Shown here one piece after another: positions 25,886 through 34,434 of a DNA stretch of 64,000 nucleotides; position 1 is the stretch's first letter, and every line of letters starts with the position of its first letter. The notes beneath the pieces are model-generated. The model searched no databases. It was not told the origin of the DNA and saw only the letters and a program-made list of their open reading frames with translations. This DNA comes from Verrucomicrobiia bacterium (lineage in GTDB: Bacteria > Verrucomicrobiota > Verrucomicrobiia > Limisphaerales > JADLHS01). Made by a program: the position numbers and the translations under genes. The stretch spans positions 186,001-250,000 of the forward strand of contig JAHCLO010000004.1 of NCBI GenBank assembly GCA_026125285.1, read 5' to 3'.

Positions 25886-27409
25886 ATGAACAACAACGCA
25901 ACGCCGCTTAAACTCACGCGTATTCCGTCGCTCAAGACCGTGGAGGATTTCCGTGCGCACGTCGCTTCCCTGGGCATTGCACTGCCGTGTGAAGACGCCA
26001 TCGTCCCCGGTTCCGCTTCGCCGCTGGTGCAGCCGGTTGAGGCCGTTACCATCAACGGCAAACGCATTGGGAACCGTTGGGCGATTCATCCCATGGAAGG
26101 TTGGGACGGTACGGTCACCGGTGGCGTGACCGACGATGTGCGCCGGCGTTGGCAGCGTTTCGGTGAAAGCGGCGCGAAACTGATTTACGGCGGTGAGGCC
26201 ATGGCTGTCCGGCCTGATGGCCGGGCAAACCCCAACCAACTCATCATCATCGAAGAGAACAAGGGAGATTTGGCTTCGTTACGCGAGGACTTGGTGAAAG
26301 TGCATCGGGAGCGTTACGGCACGGCGGACGATCTGCTGATCGGTTTTCAACTCACGCACTCAGGCCGGTTCTGCAAGCCCACGGACAAAAAGCGCTTGGA
26401 GCCGCGCGTGGCGTTCCGGCATCCGATTCTGGACCGTAAATTCAATGTCACCAGCGACGACCAGGTGTTTTCGGACGGTGAGATCGAGGAGTTGATCCAA
26501 TGCTACATCCGCGCGGCGAAGATCGCGTGGGACGTGGGCGCGGACTTCGTGGACATCAAACATTGTCACGGCTATCTGTTGCACGAATTTCTCGGCGCGC
26601 ATACCCGGCCCGGCAAGTTCGGCGGCAGTTTCGAGAATCGCACGCGCATCTTGCGCGAGATTATTGCCGGCATCCGGGCGAGCGGAAACCGGATCGAACT
26701 GGGGGTGCGGTTGAGCGCGTTTGATTTCATTCCCTTCAAACCTGACCCGTCGCGCTCCCAGCCGGGCAAGCTCGGTCCGGGCATTCCCGAAGATTTCTCG
26801 CGTTGTCTGCCGTATCGCTACGGGTTTGGCGTGAACCCCGGTAATCCGGTCGAACCGGAATTGACCGAACCCATCGAGTTCGTGCGGCTCTGCGCCGAGT
26901 TGGGCGTGAAGATCGTGAACCTCAGCGCCGGTTCGCCGTATTACAATCCGCACATCCAACGGCCGGCGGCGTACCCGCCGAGCGATGGCTACCAACCGCC
27001 GGAAGACCCGTTGGCGGGGGTGGCGCGGCAGATCAACGCCGTGCGGCAGATCAAGGCGCACCTGACGAAACACCAAACACCAAACACCAAACACCAAACA
27101 CCCGTTCTGGTCGGCACGGCGTACAGTTACTTGCAGGAGTATCTGCCGCACGTGGCGCAATACGTCATTCGGAACGGCTGGACGGATATGATCGGCATTG
27201 GTCGCATGGTGTTGTCGTATCCAGAGATTTTGGCGGACGCCGTGGCGAAAGGATCGCTGACCACGAAATCCATCTGCCGGACGTTCAGCGATTGCACGAC
27301 GGCGCCGCGCAACGGCATGATCAGCGGTTGCTATCCGCTCGACAAGTACTACAACGCGAAGCCGGAGTATCAGCAGTTGAAGGAAGTGAAAAAGACGGTC
27401 GGTGGCTAG
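25886..27409 (+). CDS. NADH:flavin oxidoreductase, Old Yellow Enzyme-like
   Basis: 507 residues, an FMN-dependent TIM-barrel of the OYE/2,4-dienoyl-CoA reductase family. Supporting features are the N-terminal NRWAIHPMEG, the FQLTHSGRF segment, DFVDIKHCHGYLLHEFL (where the active-site H-x-x-H-x-Y-L sits), GGSFENRTR and the late GRMVLSYPE. It is longer than simple OYEs (about 360) but lacks the C-terminal FeS/NADH domain of dienoyl-CoA reductases. The tail keeps a Cys-containing TFSDCTTAP segment instead. Residues KHQTPNTKHQTP near 395-406 are encoded by an AAACACC heptamer repeat. The physiological substrate is unknown. Confidence 0.88.
   Translation: MNNNATPLKLTRIPSLKTVEDFRAHVASLGIALPCEDAIVPGSASPLVQPVEAVTINGKRIGNRWAIHPMEGWDGTVTGGVTDDVRRRWQRFGESGAKLIYGGEAMAVRPDGRANPNQLIIIEENKGDLASLREDLVKVHRERYGTADDLLIGFQLTHSGRFCKPTDKKRLEPRVAFRHPILDRKFNVTSDDQVFSDGEIEELIQCYIRAAKIAWDVGADFVDIKHCHGYLLHEFLGAHTRPGKFGGSFENRTRILREIIAGIRASGNRIELGVRLSAFDFIPFKPDPSRSQPGKLGPGIPEDFSRCLPYRYGFGVNPGNPVEPELTEPIEFVRLCAELGVKIVNLSAGSPYYNPHIQRPAAYPPSDGYQPPEDPLAGVARQINAVRQIKAHLTKHQTPNTKHQTPVLVGTAYSYLQEYLPHVAQYVIRNGWTDMIGIGRMVLSYPEILADAVAKGSLTTKSICRTFSDCTTAPRNGMISGCYPLDKYYNAKPEYQQLKEVKKTVGG
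27068..27102. repeat. Heptanucleotide tandem repeat inside the OYE gene
   Basis: Five perfect copies of AAACACC, 35 bases, encoding the repetitive peptide KHQTPNTKHQTP just before the core strand VLVGTAYSY. The copy number and length equal those of the unrelated repeat inside the GH88 gene. Confidence 0.92.
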
Positions 27410-27440
27410 AAAAAGACCCGCCGGCGGGCGGGGCTGAAAT

Positions 27441-27517
27441 TGGTTGCGGGGCTGGGATTTGAACCCAGGACCTCAAGGTTATGAGCCTTGCGAGCTACCA
27501 GGCTGCTCCACCCCGCG
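27441..27517 (-). tRNA. Initiator tRNA-fMet (CAT anticodon), CCA encoded
   Basis: 77 bases, CGCGGGG at the 5' end and CCCCGCAACCA at the 3' end, anticodon CAT in loop CTCATAA. Initiator hallmarks are the unpaired C1 x A72 at the acceptor tip and the A11:U24 pair in the D stem. The first 27 bases equal those of the E. coli initiator. The anticodon stem is CAAGG/CCTTG, so the usual three G:C pairs are reduced to A29:U41, G30:C40 and G31:C39. Confidence 0.95.
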
Positions 27518-27713
27518 ATTCGTAAGGGGCGACACTATCGCCAGAGAGTTTCTGCAGAGCAAGCGAATTCTAAAGTTTCTCAACAACGACAAACTGCTTG
27601 ATGCTCTGCGCCGGGCTTCAGGAGTCATTGGCTCCCAGAACTTGCCGCTGTAGGTTTGGCCCATGAATAATCTCGCAAGATCCTCCAGGGATCAAATGCG
27701 TGACGGACCCACA

Positions 27714-28919
27714 ATGAATTTGAGGCGGAGTCTGGCCTGCCTTTTGGTGTGGGTGTTGTGCGGTGGCACACTGGCGGCACAGGACTCCGACCGATTCCGT
27801 CCCTACCTGCGATTTCACAGCGGTGACATTGAGCCGCTGTGGGGCGTGGACGATCACTGGTCGTTCGGGCTGGGGGCCGATTTCAACCGGCATTGGGGTG
27901 GCGAACTCGCCCTGGATTTCTTTGAACGCGATTACAGGGTTTCGGGTATTGGCGAGTTGGGAGAGGTGGCAGCGTGGAATTTGATTCCCGAAGTGCGCCT
28001 GCGCCGGGCGTTCCGTAACGGCCGGTTGGTGCCCTACCTGATCGCCGGGATCGGTCCCTCCTTCCTTCAGCTCAACGACCGCAAAAGCGCAGCGTATGGC
28101 CGGGACTTTGACATCGAAGGAATGACCTTTGCCGTGGCCGGCGGCGCCGGCGTGGAGTACTTCTTTGCCGACAATCTTTCTTTTGGAGTTGAAGGCCGTT
28201 ACCTGTGGATTAACCCCATTGAAGGCAAGGTGGACGGTCAACGGCATCGCGTGGATATGTCGTCGGCAATGTTTACGTTCGGGTTACGGGCCTATTTTTC
28301 CGAGAATGATCCTAGGCCGCTACTGACGCTGGACTCGGAGAAACAGCGGCGATTTTACTTTGGGGTGCGGGTGGGCGGCTCGGTGCTGACGGACGATCAT
28401 CTGGGCCGTGGCTTGAAGTTCGAGCCGGAACCATCCGCCTTGGGTGGCGTGGTGAATCAGACGGGCGCGCTGACTTTGGGCGTGGATTTGCGTGCGCCTT
28501 GGGGGCTGGAAGTGGTGGCGGACAGTCTGGAGCAAAAGGTGCGCCTGGCGGGGGTGGGCAGCTTGGGTGAGTACGGCATGGGGATAGTGATTCCCCAAGT
28601 ACGCCTGCGCCATCCGATGGGCCGCGGCAAGTGGGTGCCCTACGCCACTGCTGGAGTGGGTGCCGCTTACGGAGAAGTGAATGATCGCAGAGAAGTGGCG
28701 ACCGGTGAGCGATTGAGAGGCAAAGGAATCTATCCGGCGCTCAGTCTGGGCGCCGGCCTCGAATACTTCATCGTGCGTAATCTGTCGCTGCACACGGACC
28801 TGCGTTGGCTTTATTCGTGGGGACATGAACTCCGCGTGTCTCAAGGACCGAAACAAAAGGGTGACTTTTCGGCGTTGTTGATGACCATTGGTTTCCGGGC
28901 CTACCTGTTTGAGTTTTGA
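27714..28919 (+). CDS. Outer-membrane beta-barrel protein with internal duplication
   Basis: 401 residues. A signal peptide (MNLRRSLACLLVWVLCGGT, cleavage near LAAQ) is followed by two tandem units of about 185 residues, each resembling a small OmpA/OmpW-type barrel. The units share a colinear set of markers: a VxGxGxLGE turn, IPxVRLR, a VPYxxAGxG strand, LNDRK/VNDRR, GAGxEYF, NLSxxxxxRYLW or RWLY, and a closing GxRAYxxE. The C-terminus ends in Phe (AYLFEF), as in many outer-membrane proteins. Start ATG 27714 fits the signal peptide; an earlier in-frame ATG at 27663 does not. It probably resides in the outer membrane, either as one large or two small barrels. Confidence 0.8.
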   Translation: MNLRRSLACLLVWVLCGGTLAAQDSDRFRPYLRFHSGDIEPLWGVDDHWSFGLGADFNRHWGGELALDFFERDYRVSGIGELGEVAAWNLIPEVRLRRAFRNGRLVPYLIAGIGPSFLQLNDRKSAAYGRDFDIEGMTFAVAGGAGVEYFFADNLSFGVEGRYLWINPIEGKVDGQRHRVDMSSAMFTFGLRAYFSENDPRPLLTLDSEKQRRFYFGVRVGGSVLTDDHLGRGLKFEPEPSALGGVVNQTGALTLGVDLRAPWGLEVVADSLEQKVRLAGVGSLGEYGMGIVIPQVRLRHPMGRGKWVPYATAGVGAAYGEVNDRREVATGERLRGKGIYPALSLGAGLEYFIVRNLSLHTDLRWLYSWGHELRVSQGPKQKGDFSALLMTIGFRAYLFEF

Positions 28920-29035
28920 CATCAGCGGCCGGCGATACTCTCGCATAGCAAGAAACTGCGGCGGGAGAGCACTCTGGAGATCACAGCTCCGAGTCCGCAC
29001 TGGACGAGGGCGGTGATTTGCGCTAGCATCCGGGC

Positions 29036-29314
29036 GTGCCAACACCGTCGAAATCCGCGGGACCGACCAACCCCGCCAAAGCGGGCCTGCCCTTTGAGGA
29101 AGCTTTGCAGAAACTGGAAACCATCGTGGACGCGATGGAGTCCGGCGAGTTGCCGCTGGAAAGCCTGCTGGCGCGATACGAAGAAGGCGTGAAGCTCTCC
29201 AAAATCTGCCAGGAAAAGCTGGCCGAGGCGGAATTGAAGATTCAACAATTGGAGAAAACCGACGGTGGTGAAATACGATTGAAGCCGCTGGCCCCGGATT
29301 TGTCCGAAGACTGA
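29036..29314 (+). CDS. xseB: Exodeoxyribonuclease VII small subunit
   Basis: A 92-residue helical protein from a GTG start. It has the typical LPFEEALQKLETIVDAMESG, then LPLESLLARYEEGVKLSKIC and a coiled tail. XseB binds the large subunit XseA to form the ATP-independent single-strand nuclease; xseA is not in the window. It precedes dxs by 24 bases, the order seen in many bacteria where xseB and an isoprenoid gene are co-transcribed. Confidence 0.93.
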   Translation: MPTPSKSAGPTNPAKAGLPFEEALQKLETIVDAMESGELPLESLLARYEEGVKLSKICQEKLAEAELKIQQLEKTDGGEIRLKPLAPDLSED

Positions 29315-29338
29315 GACTGGAACCCTGAACTCTGATTC

Positions 29339-31327
29339 ATGAGCCGATACCTCGACATGGTGGATGAACCGTTGCACGTGAAGAAACTCACGCTGGAGCA
29401 ACTGCGACAACTGGCGGAGGAAATCCGTTACGAATTGATCACCGTGCTCTCCCGCAACGGCGGTCATCTGGGGCCGAATCTTGGCGTGGTGGAACTGACA
29501 CTGGCACTGCACTACGTCTTCAACACGCCCAAGGACAAGTTCGTGTGGGACGTGAGCCATCAGGTTTACGTTCACAAACTGCTCACCGGACGCAAGAGCC
29601 GGTTTCACACCATCCGGACCACCGACGGCTTGAACGGTTTCGCTTTGCGCACGGAAAGCCCGCACGATTGTTACGGTGCCGGTCACGCGGGTACGGCACT
29701 TTCCGCCGCACTTGGCATGGCGGCGGCGCGCGACCAGAAGAAGGGCGACGAGAACATCGTGTGCATCTTCGGCGATGCCGCGCTCACCAATGGCATCTCT
29801 TTTGAAGCGCTCAACAACCTGGCCCACACCACGAAACGTTTCGTGGCCATCCTCAATGATAACGAGTGGAGTATCGCCAAGAACGTGGGAGCGATCTCGG
29901 GTATCCTGAACAAACTAATTACGCACCCGCGCTACAATCAATTGGCCAAGGAGTTTGAAAAGTTCCTGCTGCGATTGCCCAAGGGCCGGCTGGCCCTCAA
30001 ACTGGCCCACAAGGCCGAGGAAGGTTTCAAGGGGGCGATCACGGACGTGGGATTGCGACCCAAAGGCGCCACCCTGGATGCGGATGGCCGCGGCGGTTAT
30101 GGCAGCTCGATCATGTTCGAGGAAATGGGGCTGCGCTATCTCGGCCCGATTGATGGGCACAATCTCCCGTTGCTGATCAGCACGCTGGAGTTTGCGCGCA
30201 CCTGCGATCATCCCATCGTCATCCACGTGCTCACGCAGAAGGGCAAAGGTTACGAGGCGGCGCTGAAGAATCCGGAGAAGTTTCACGGGCTCGGGCCGTA
30301 CGACGTGGCCACCGGCAGTACGCTGCCCACGAAAGCCGGCACGCCACCGAATTACCAGGACGTGTTCGGCCAGACGCTGGTCAAGCTATGCGAAAAGAAC
30401 AACACGCTGGTAGGCATCACCGCCGCCATGCCCAGCGGCACCGGCATGAAACATTTGGAAACCGCCATGCCCGACCGCTATTACGACGTGGGCATCGCGG
30501 AAGAACATGGTGTCATTTTCGCCGCCGGCATGGCGACCATGGGCTTTCATCCCGTTGTGGCCATCTATTCCACGTTCCTCCAGCGCGCGTACGACTGCAT
30601 CCATCACGACGTTTGTCTCCAGGATTTGCCGGTGATTTTCTGCATGGACCGCGCCGGCCTCTCCGCCAATGACGGCCCGACCCATCACGGGTTGTTCGAT
30701 ATCGCTTATCTGCGCTGCCTGCCCAACGTCATTGCCATGGCGCCGAAGGACGAGGACGAACTGGCGGACATGATGTTTACGGCCACGCACCAGCCGCACC
30801 CCACGTTTATCCGCTATCCGCGCGGCGCGGGCGAGGGTGTGGCGATCAAGGATCAACCGAAGTTGCTTGAAGTCGGCAAGGCGGAGGTGATTCGGAACTA
30901 TTCCAACACTGGCCAACGGAAGGTGGCGCTGTTCGGTTTGGGCAACTTGAATTCCATGGCGCGCGAGGCCGCGGCCCAACTGGCGGCGGAGGGATTCGAT
31001 CCCGCCGTCATCAATCCGCGTTTCACCAAACCACTGGACGCCGGCACCCATGAATTCTTCGGGCGTGCGGCGGACGTGATCGTGACGCTGGAGGACCACG
31101 TGCTCATGGGCGGTTACGGTAGCGCGGTCCTGGAGTTGCTGAGTGAGAAGGGGATTGCCACGCCGGTCATCCGTATCGGCTGGCCGGACCAGTTCATTGA
31201 ACACGCCAGCACGCAGGATGAACTGCGCCGTAAGTACGGGCTGACCGTGGAGAACGTAGTCACCCGGGTGAAAGGCGAGTTCGCCGAAGCGTCAACGGCA
31301 ACAACTCTGACCGCGGTGGCGTCTTGA
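29339..31327 (+). CDS. dxs: 1-deoxy-D-xylulose-5-phosphate synthase
   Basis: Condenses pyruvate and glyceraldehyde 3-phosphate, the first step of the MEP isoprenoid route; needs thiamine diphosphate. 662 residues, near the usual 620-650. The N-terminal domain has GGHLGPNLGVVELTLALHYV, WDVSHQVYVHKLLTGR and a GDAALTNG motif in place of the more usual GDGAxTGG. The pyrimidine-binding domain begins near residue 335 (YQDVFGQTLVKLCEKN) with AEEHGVIFAAGMA and DRAGLSANDGPTHHG. The C-terminal transketolase domain has LEDHVLMGGYGSAV. ATG 29339 gives a conventional start. It follows xseB closely. Confidence 0.96.
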   Translation: MSRYLDMVDEPLHVKKLTLEQLRQLAEEIRYELITVLSRNGGHLGPNLGVVELTLALHYVFNTPKDKFVWDVSHQVYVHKLLTGRKSRFHTIRTTDGLNGFALRTESPHDCYGAGHAGTALSAALGMAAARDQKKGDENIVCIFGDAALTNGISFEALNNLAHTTKRFVAILNDNEWSIAKNVGAISGILNKLITHPRYNQLAKEFEKFLLRLPKGRLALKLAHKAEEGFKGAITDVGLRPKGATLDADGRGGYGSSIMFEEMGLRYLGPIDGHNLPLLISTLEFARTCDHPIVIHVLTQKGKGYEAALKNPEKFHGLGPYDVATGSTLPTKAGTPPNYQDVFGQTLVKLCEKNNTLVGITAAMPSGTGMKHLETAMPDRYYDVGIAEEHGVIFAAGMATMGFHPVVAIYSTFLQRAYDCIHHDVCLQDLPVIFCMDRAGLSANDGPTHHGLFDIAYLRCLPNVIAMAPKDEDELADMMFTATHQPHPTFIRYPRGAGEGVAIKDQPKLLEVGKAEVIRNYSNTGQRKVALFGLGNLNSMAREAAAQLAAEGFDPAVINPRFTKPLDAGTHEFFGRAADVIVTLEDHVLMGGYGSAVLELLSEKGIATPVIRIGWPDQFIEHASTQDELRRKYGLTVENVVTRVKGEFAEASTATTLTAVAS

Positions 31328-31471
31328 GTCGCCGCCACCTGAAGTCGCCAGGCACAGGGGAGTCCAGTATTTCGCCAAGCTCGAACCCTCCTATGGGTTC
31401 CGACCGGACACCCCAAGAGCGAAGCACGCCAGCCTCAGGGTTGGTGCGCCGTGAAGGAGCGGTCGAATCAC

Positions 31472-31493
31472 CGCCAGTTTGCCTGAACTGGCG
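31472..31493. terminator. Hairpin between convergent dxs and YceI genes
   Basis: CGCCAGTT-TGCCTG-AACTGGCG forms an 8-base-pair stem with a 6-base loop. It lies between the ends of two convergent genes, so it could terminate both. No clear T-run accompanies it, so intrinsic termination is uncertain. Confidence 0.45.
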
Positions 31494-31498
31494 TTGGC

Positions 31499-32158
31499 TC
31501 ACTGGCTGAGTTGATCTTCGGGACGCGGCGCGCCAGGCGTGGCCTGAATGGCCAGTTTGAGCACCACGTTTTCACGAATGAGATCATTCGGCCGGCCGGG
31601 ATAATTGATGTCAAAGTCCTTCCGGTTGATGGCGAACTCGGCGTTCAAGGTCACTTTCTCCTCGGCGATCTGCAATTCGGCCGGGAACGAAATGCTCTTG
31701 GTCACGCCATGCAAATTCAGATTTCCCGTCACCTGCTGTTTGCCTTCCGCCGCTTCGATGCTCGTCACCGTAAAGGTGCTTACCGGGAACTTCGCCACCT
31801 CGAAGAAGTCCGCGCTCTTGAGATGTGCCGTCAGCTTTTCGTTGTCCGACCACGTGGAGTCCATGTCAATTGTGATCTCCGGCGTGCCGACGATCTTGCC
31901 GTTCGCCACCTTGAGCGTGCCGGCAAATTTCTTGAAGCCGCCATCATGGCTGCCGGTCACTTTGGAGCCCACAAACCCAATTGTGGACTCCGCGCGTATG
32001 ACATACTCGTGGCTTGCGAGCGCGGATGCGGAGCCGGCGTCCGCGGCTTTTGCATCCGCCGTGGAGGATTTGTGGACTTTGTCCGCCGGATCGGAACATC
32101 CGGTCAAAAGCACGGCAGTGCATAACACCGCCGCAGAAGCGAAGGAGATTGATTTCAT
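31499..32158 (-). CDS. YceI-family lipoprotein
   Basis: 219 residues. A signal peptide ends in the lipobox LLTGC (lipidated Cys about residue 21), followed by a flexible Ala/Ser/Asp-rich linker and a YceI-like domain from about residue 50. The domain shows EYVIRAESTIGFVGSKVTGSH, FAGTLKV, IDMDSTWSDN, LKSADFFEVAKFP (the family's DFF motif), GNLNLHGVTK and a late DFDINYPG. YceI proteins are lipocalin-like periplasmic binders of isoprenoid chains. Being next to dxs, an isoprenoid gene, is suggestive but the two are convergent. Membrane face (inner or outer) cannot be told. Confidence 0.9.
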   Translation of the reverse strand: MKSISFASAAVLCTAVLLTGCSDPADKVHKSSTADAKAADAGSASALASHEYVIRAESTIGFVGSKVTGSHDGGFKKFAGTLKVANGKIVGTPEITIDMDSTWSDNEKLTAHLKSADFFEVAKFPVSTFTVTSIEAAEGKQQVTGNLNLHGVTKSISFPAELQIAEEKVTLNAEFAINRKDFDINYPGRPNDLIRENVVLKLAIQATPGAPRPEDQLSQ

Positions 32159-32373
32159 GGGTCATTCTTCTCGCAGGTCGCCGGGCGACTGTCAACCCCT
32201 ATCAGGCCATTGCCAAATCTGACCGGCTATTGCACGCCGTGCATGAAGCGCCACAAGACCGAAGCAGAGAGTCTGACCCTGTCTCCCAACTTTGTCGCGT
32301 TTCACGCAGATTTCGCGGAGTGCGGACGAATTTTCCGCGCCGCGCAATGTCCGGCCCCGGCGCGCTCACCGGC

Positions 32374-34179
32374 TCATCCCTTCCGGGCTTCCTTGGCCCA
32401 AGTGTCCTTCAGAGTGATGGTGCGGTTGAACACCGGCTTGGCCGGCATGGTGTCCGGGTCAAGCGTGAAATAGCCAAGCCGCTCGAACTGGTAACGCAGT
32501 TCCGGGTTGGCGTCGCGGAGGCTTGGCTCGCATTTGGCCGTGACGACTTCAAGACTTTTGGGATTGAGCACGGATTTGAAGTCGCGTCCGTCCTTGTCCG
32601 GTTCGGCTTCCGTGAAGAGCCGGTCGTAAAGCCGCGCTTCCGCGTCAATCGCATGCACTGCGCTGACCCAATGGATCGTGCCTTTGACCTTGCGGTTCGC
32701 GGTCGGACCGCCGGTCTTGCTGTCGAGGTCGGCGGTGCAGCGCAGTTCGACGACGTTGCCAGCGGCGTCTTTGACCACGTCGTCGCACTTGATGATGTAG
32801 GCGTACTTGAGGCGCACCTCGCCTCCGGGCTTGAGCCGGAAGAATTTCGGTGGCGGTGTCTCCATGAAATCATCGCGCTCAACGTAAAGTTCGCGGCTGA
32901 ATGGGATTTTGCGTGTGCCCGAGTTCAAGTCTTCAGGATTGTTGACTGCGTCCAGTTCCTCGCTTTTGCCTTCAGGATAATTCGTGACAACGAGCTTGAG
33001 CGGGCGCAACACGGCAAGCCGGCGCAGGGCGCGTTGGTTCAGGTCCTCGCGGATGGCGTGTTCGTAGACCGCGATGTCGGTGACGCTGATGTATTTGGTC
33101 ACGCCGACGCTGATGGCGAAACTACGCAAGGCCTCCGCCGTGACGCCGCGCCGCCGGATGCCGCTGATGGTGGGCATGCGCGGGTCATCCCAGCCGGTGA
33201 CGATCTTGTCGTTCACCAGGGAAATGAGCTTCCGTTTGGAAACGATCATGTAACTGGGAATGAGCTTGGCGAATTCGTATTGGCGCGGCAGCGGGCGCGG
33301 GAGGTCGAGATTCTCAAGAATCCAATTGTAAAGCGGACGATGCACCTCGAACTCCAGCGTGCAGATGCTGTGTGTGATGCCCTCGATGTAATCGCTCAGG
33401 CAATGCGCGAAATCGTACATCGGATAGATGCACCATTTGTCGCCGGTATGATGATGCGCGGCGTGGCGGATGCGATACAGCAGCGGATCGCGCATCCAGA
33501 CATTGGGCGAAGCCATGTCAATCCGCGCCCGCAACGTGCGTGTGCCGTCGGGGAATTCGCCGGCCTTCATGCGTTGAAACAAGTCGAAGTTCTCCTCGGC
33601 GGCCCGATTGCGAAACGGTGAATCTTTTCCGGGCCGATCCGGTGCGCCGCGATATTTGTCTGTGTCATCGGGCGAGAGATCGCAGACATAGGCTTTGCCT
33701 TTGCGGATCAATTGCTCGGCATATTCGTAGAGCTGGTCAAAGTAATCGGAGGCGTAGAAGGGTTCGAGATTCGTGATTTGTGATTCGTGATCCGTAACTG
33801 CGGGCAGATAAAAATCCCGGTTGCCGTTGCTGGAGATGGCTTCGGGAGTTGTCCCTTTGGGCTTCAAACCGAAACAATGATCCGCCCAACCGGCGATCAG
33901 CCATTTCACGTCCGCGATGATTGAGTCCACATACTCGACTTCCTCCTTTGTTGGATTCGTGTCGTCCATCCGCAGATTGCAGACGCCGCCAAATTCGCGC
34001 GCGATGCCGAAGTTCAGGCAGATGCTCTTGGCATGGCCGATGTGTAGGTAGCCATTCGGCTCCGGCGGAAACCGCGTATGGACGCGCTCGTATTTCTTTT
34101 CCGACACGTGTTTCGCCACGAGGTCGCGGATGAAATCCGAAGGCGCGGGCGGAGCGGACGCTTTGTTTTCTGAACTCAT
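32374..34179 (-). CDS. glnS: Glutaminyl-tRNA synthetase
   Basis: Charges tRNA-Gln directly. 601 residues, class I synthetase: [20 protein letters not shown] holds the HIGH motif, [11 protein letters not shown] follows, and VSKRK stands for KMSKS before [20 protein letters not shown]. The GlnRS beta-barrel anticodon-binding region is clear ([31 protein letters not shown]). Start ATG 34179 (MSSENK) was chosen; the open frame to 34365 is upstream read-through. Between WADHCFG and [11 protein letters not shown] there is an extra ~30-residue segment ([20 protein letters not shown] then a heptamer-encoded peptide) not expected in E. coli GlnRS. The 215 bases downstream hold nothing recognisable. 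Confidence 0.95.
   Translation of the reverse strand: MSSENKASAPPAPSDFIRDLVAKHVSEKKYERVHTRFPPEPNGYLHIGHAKSICLNFGIAREFGGVCNLRMDDTNPTKEEVEYVDSIIADVKWLIAGWADHCFGLKPKGTTPEAISSNGNRDFYLPAVTDHESQITNLEPFYASDYFDQLYEYAEQLIRKGKAYVCDLSPDDTDKYRGAPDRPGKDSPFRNRAAEENFDLFQRMKAGEFPDGTRTLRARIDMASPNVWMRDPLLYRIRHAAHHHTGDKWCIYPMYDFAHCLSDYIEGITHSICTLEFEVHRPLYNWILENLDLPRPLPRQYEFAKLIPSYMIVSKRKLISLVNDKIVTGWDDPRMPTISGIRRRGVTAEALRSFAISVGVTKYISVTDIAVYEHAIREDLNQRALRRLAVLRPLKLVVTNYPEGKSEELDAVNNPEDLNSGTRKIPFSRELYVERDDFMETPPPKFFRLKPGGEVRLKYAYIIKCDDVVKDAAGNVVELRCTADLDSKTGGPTANRKVKGTIHWVSAVHAIDAEARLYDRLFTEAEPDKDGRDFKSVLNPKSLEVVTAKCEPSLRDANPELRYQFERLGYFTLDPDTMPAKPVFNRTITLKDTWAKEARKG
33768..33795. repeat. Heptanucleotide tandem repeat inside glnS
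   Basis: Four units GATTCGT, GATTTGT, GATTCGT, GATCCGT (ACGAATC-type on the coding strand), 28 bases. The unit is related to the TCACGCA array in GH88 (shared ATCACG core). It encodes DHESQITN within the extra segment of the synthetase. Confidence 0.85.
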
Positions 34180-34434
34180 AAAGTCCGCGCAGGCTAACAA
34201 ACGGTCGGAGTGTTGTCCAACGAAGCGACGGAAGTTTGGCTGGCCCGCCCGCCGCGTGCATCCGGCTGCGGGCTCGCAGCCTGGGCAGCGCGCGCCAGTT
34301 CGCGTCGAAAGCGGGTGCGGAGATGCGCTCCCGTGCGGTTGACGCGGGCGTCCACCGCTACACACGAGGGCGCGTGCGCTACCCCATCTACAAAGCTGGG
34401 TTGCGCCTGCAAATCACCAATTGCCGGACTTCTA
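34180..34434. other. Intergenic gap between glnS and the secreted propeller gene
   Basis: 255 bases upstream of glnS. I see no gene, hairpin family or strong promoter here. Confidence 0.5.

Noticed and set aside
32014..33621. Long plus-strand open frame opposite glnS
   Set aside because: Shadow frame of the synthetase; no domain features, and glnS has all class I motifs.
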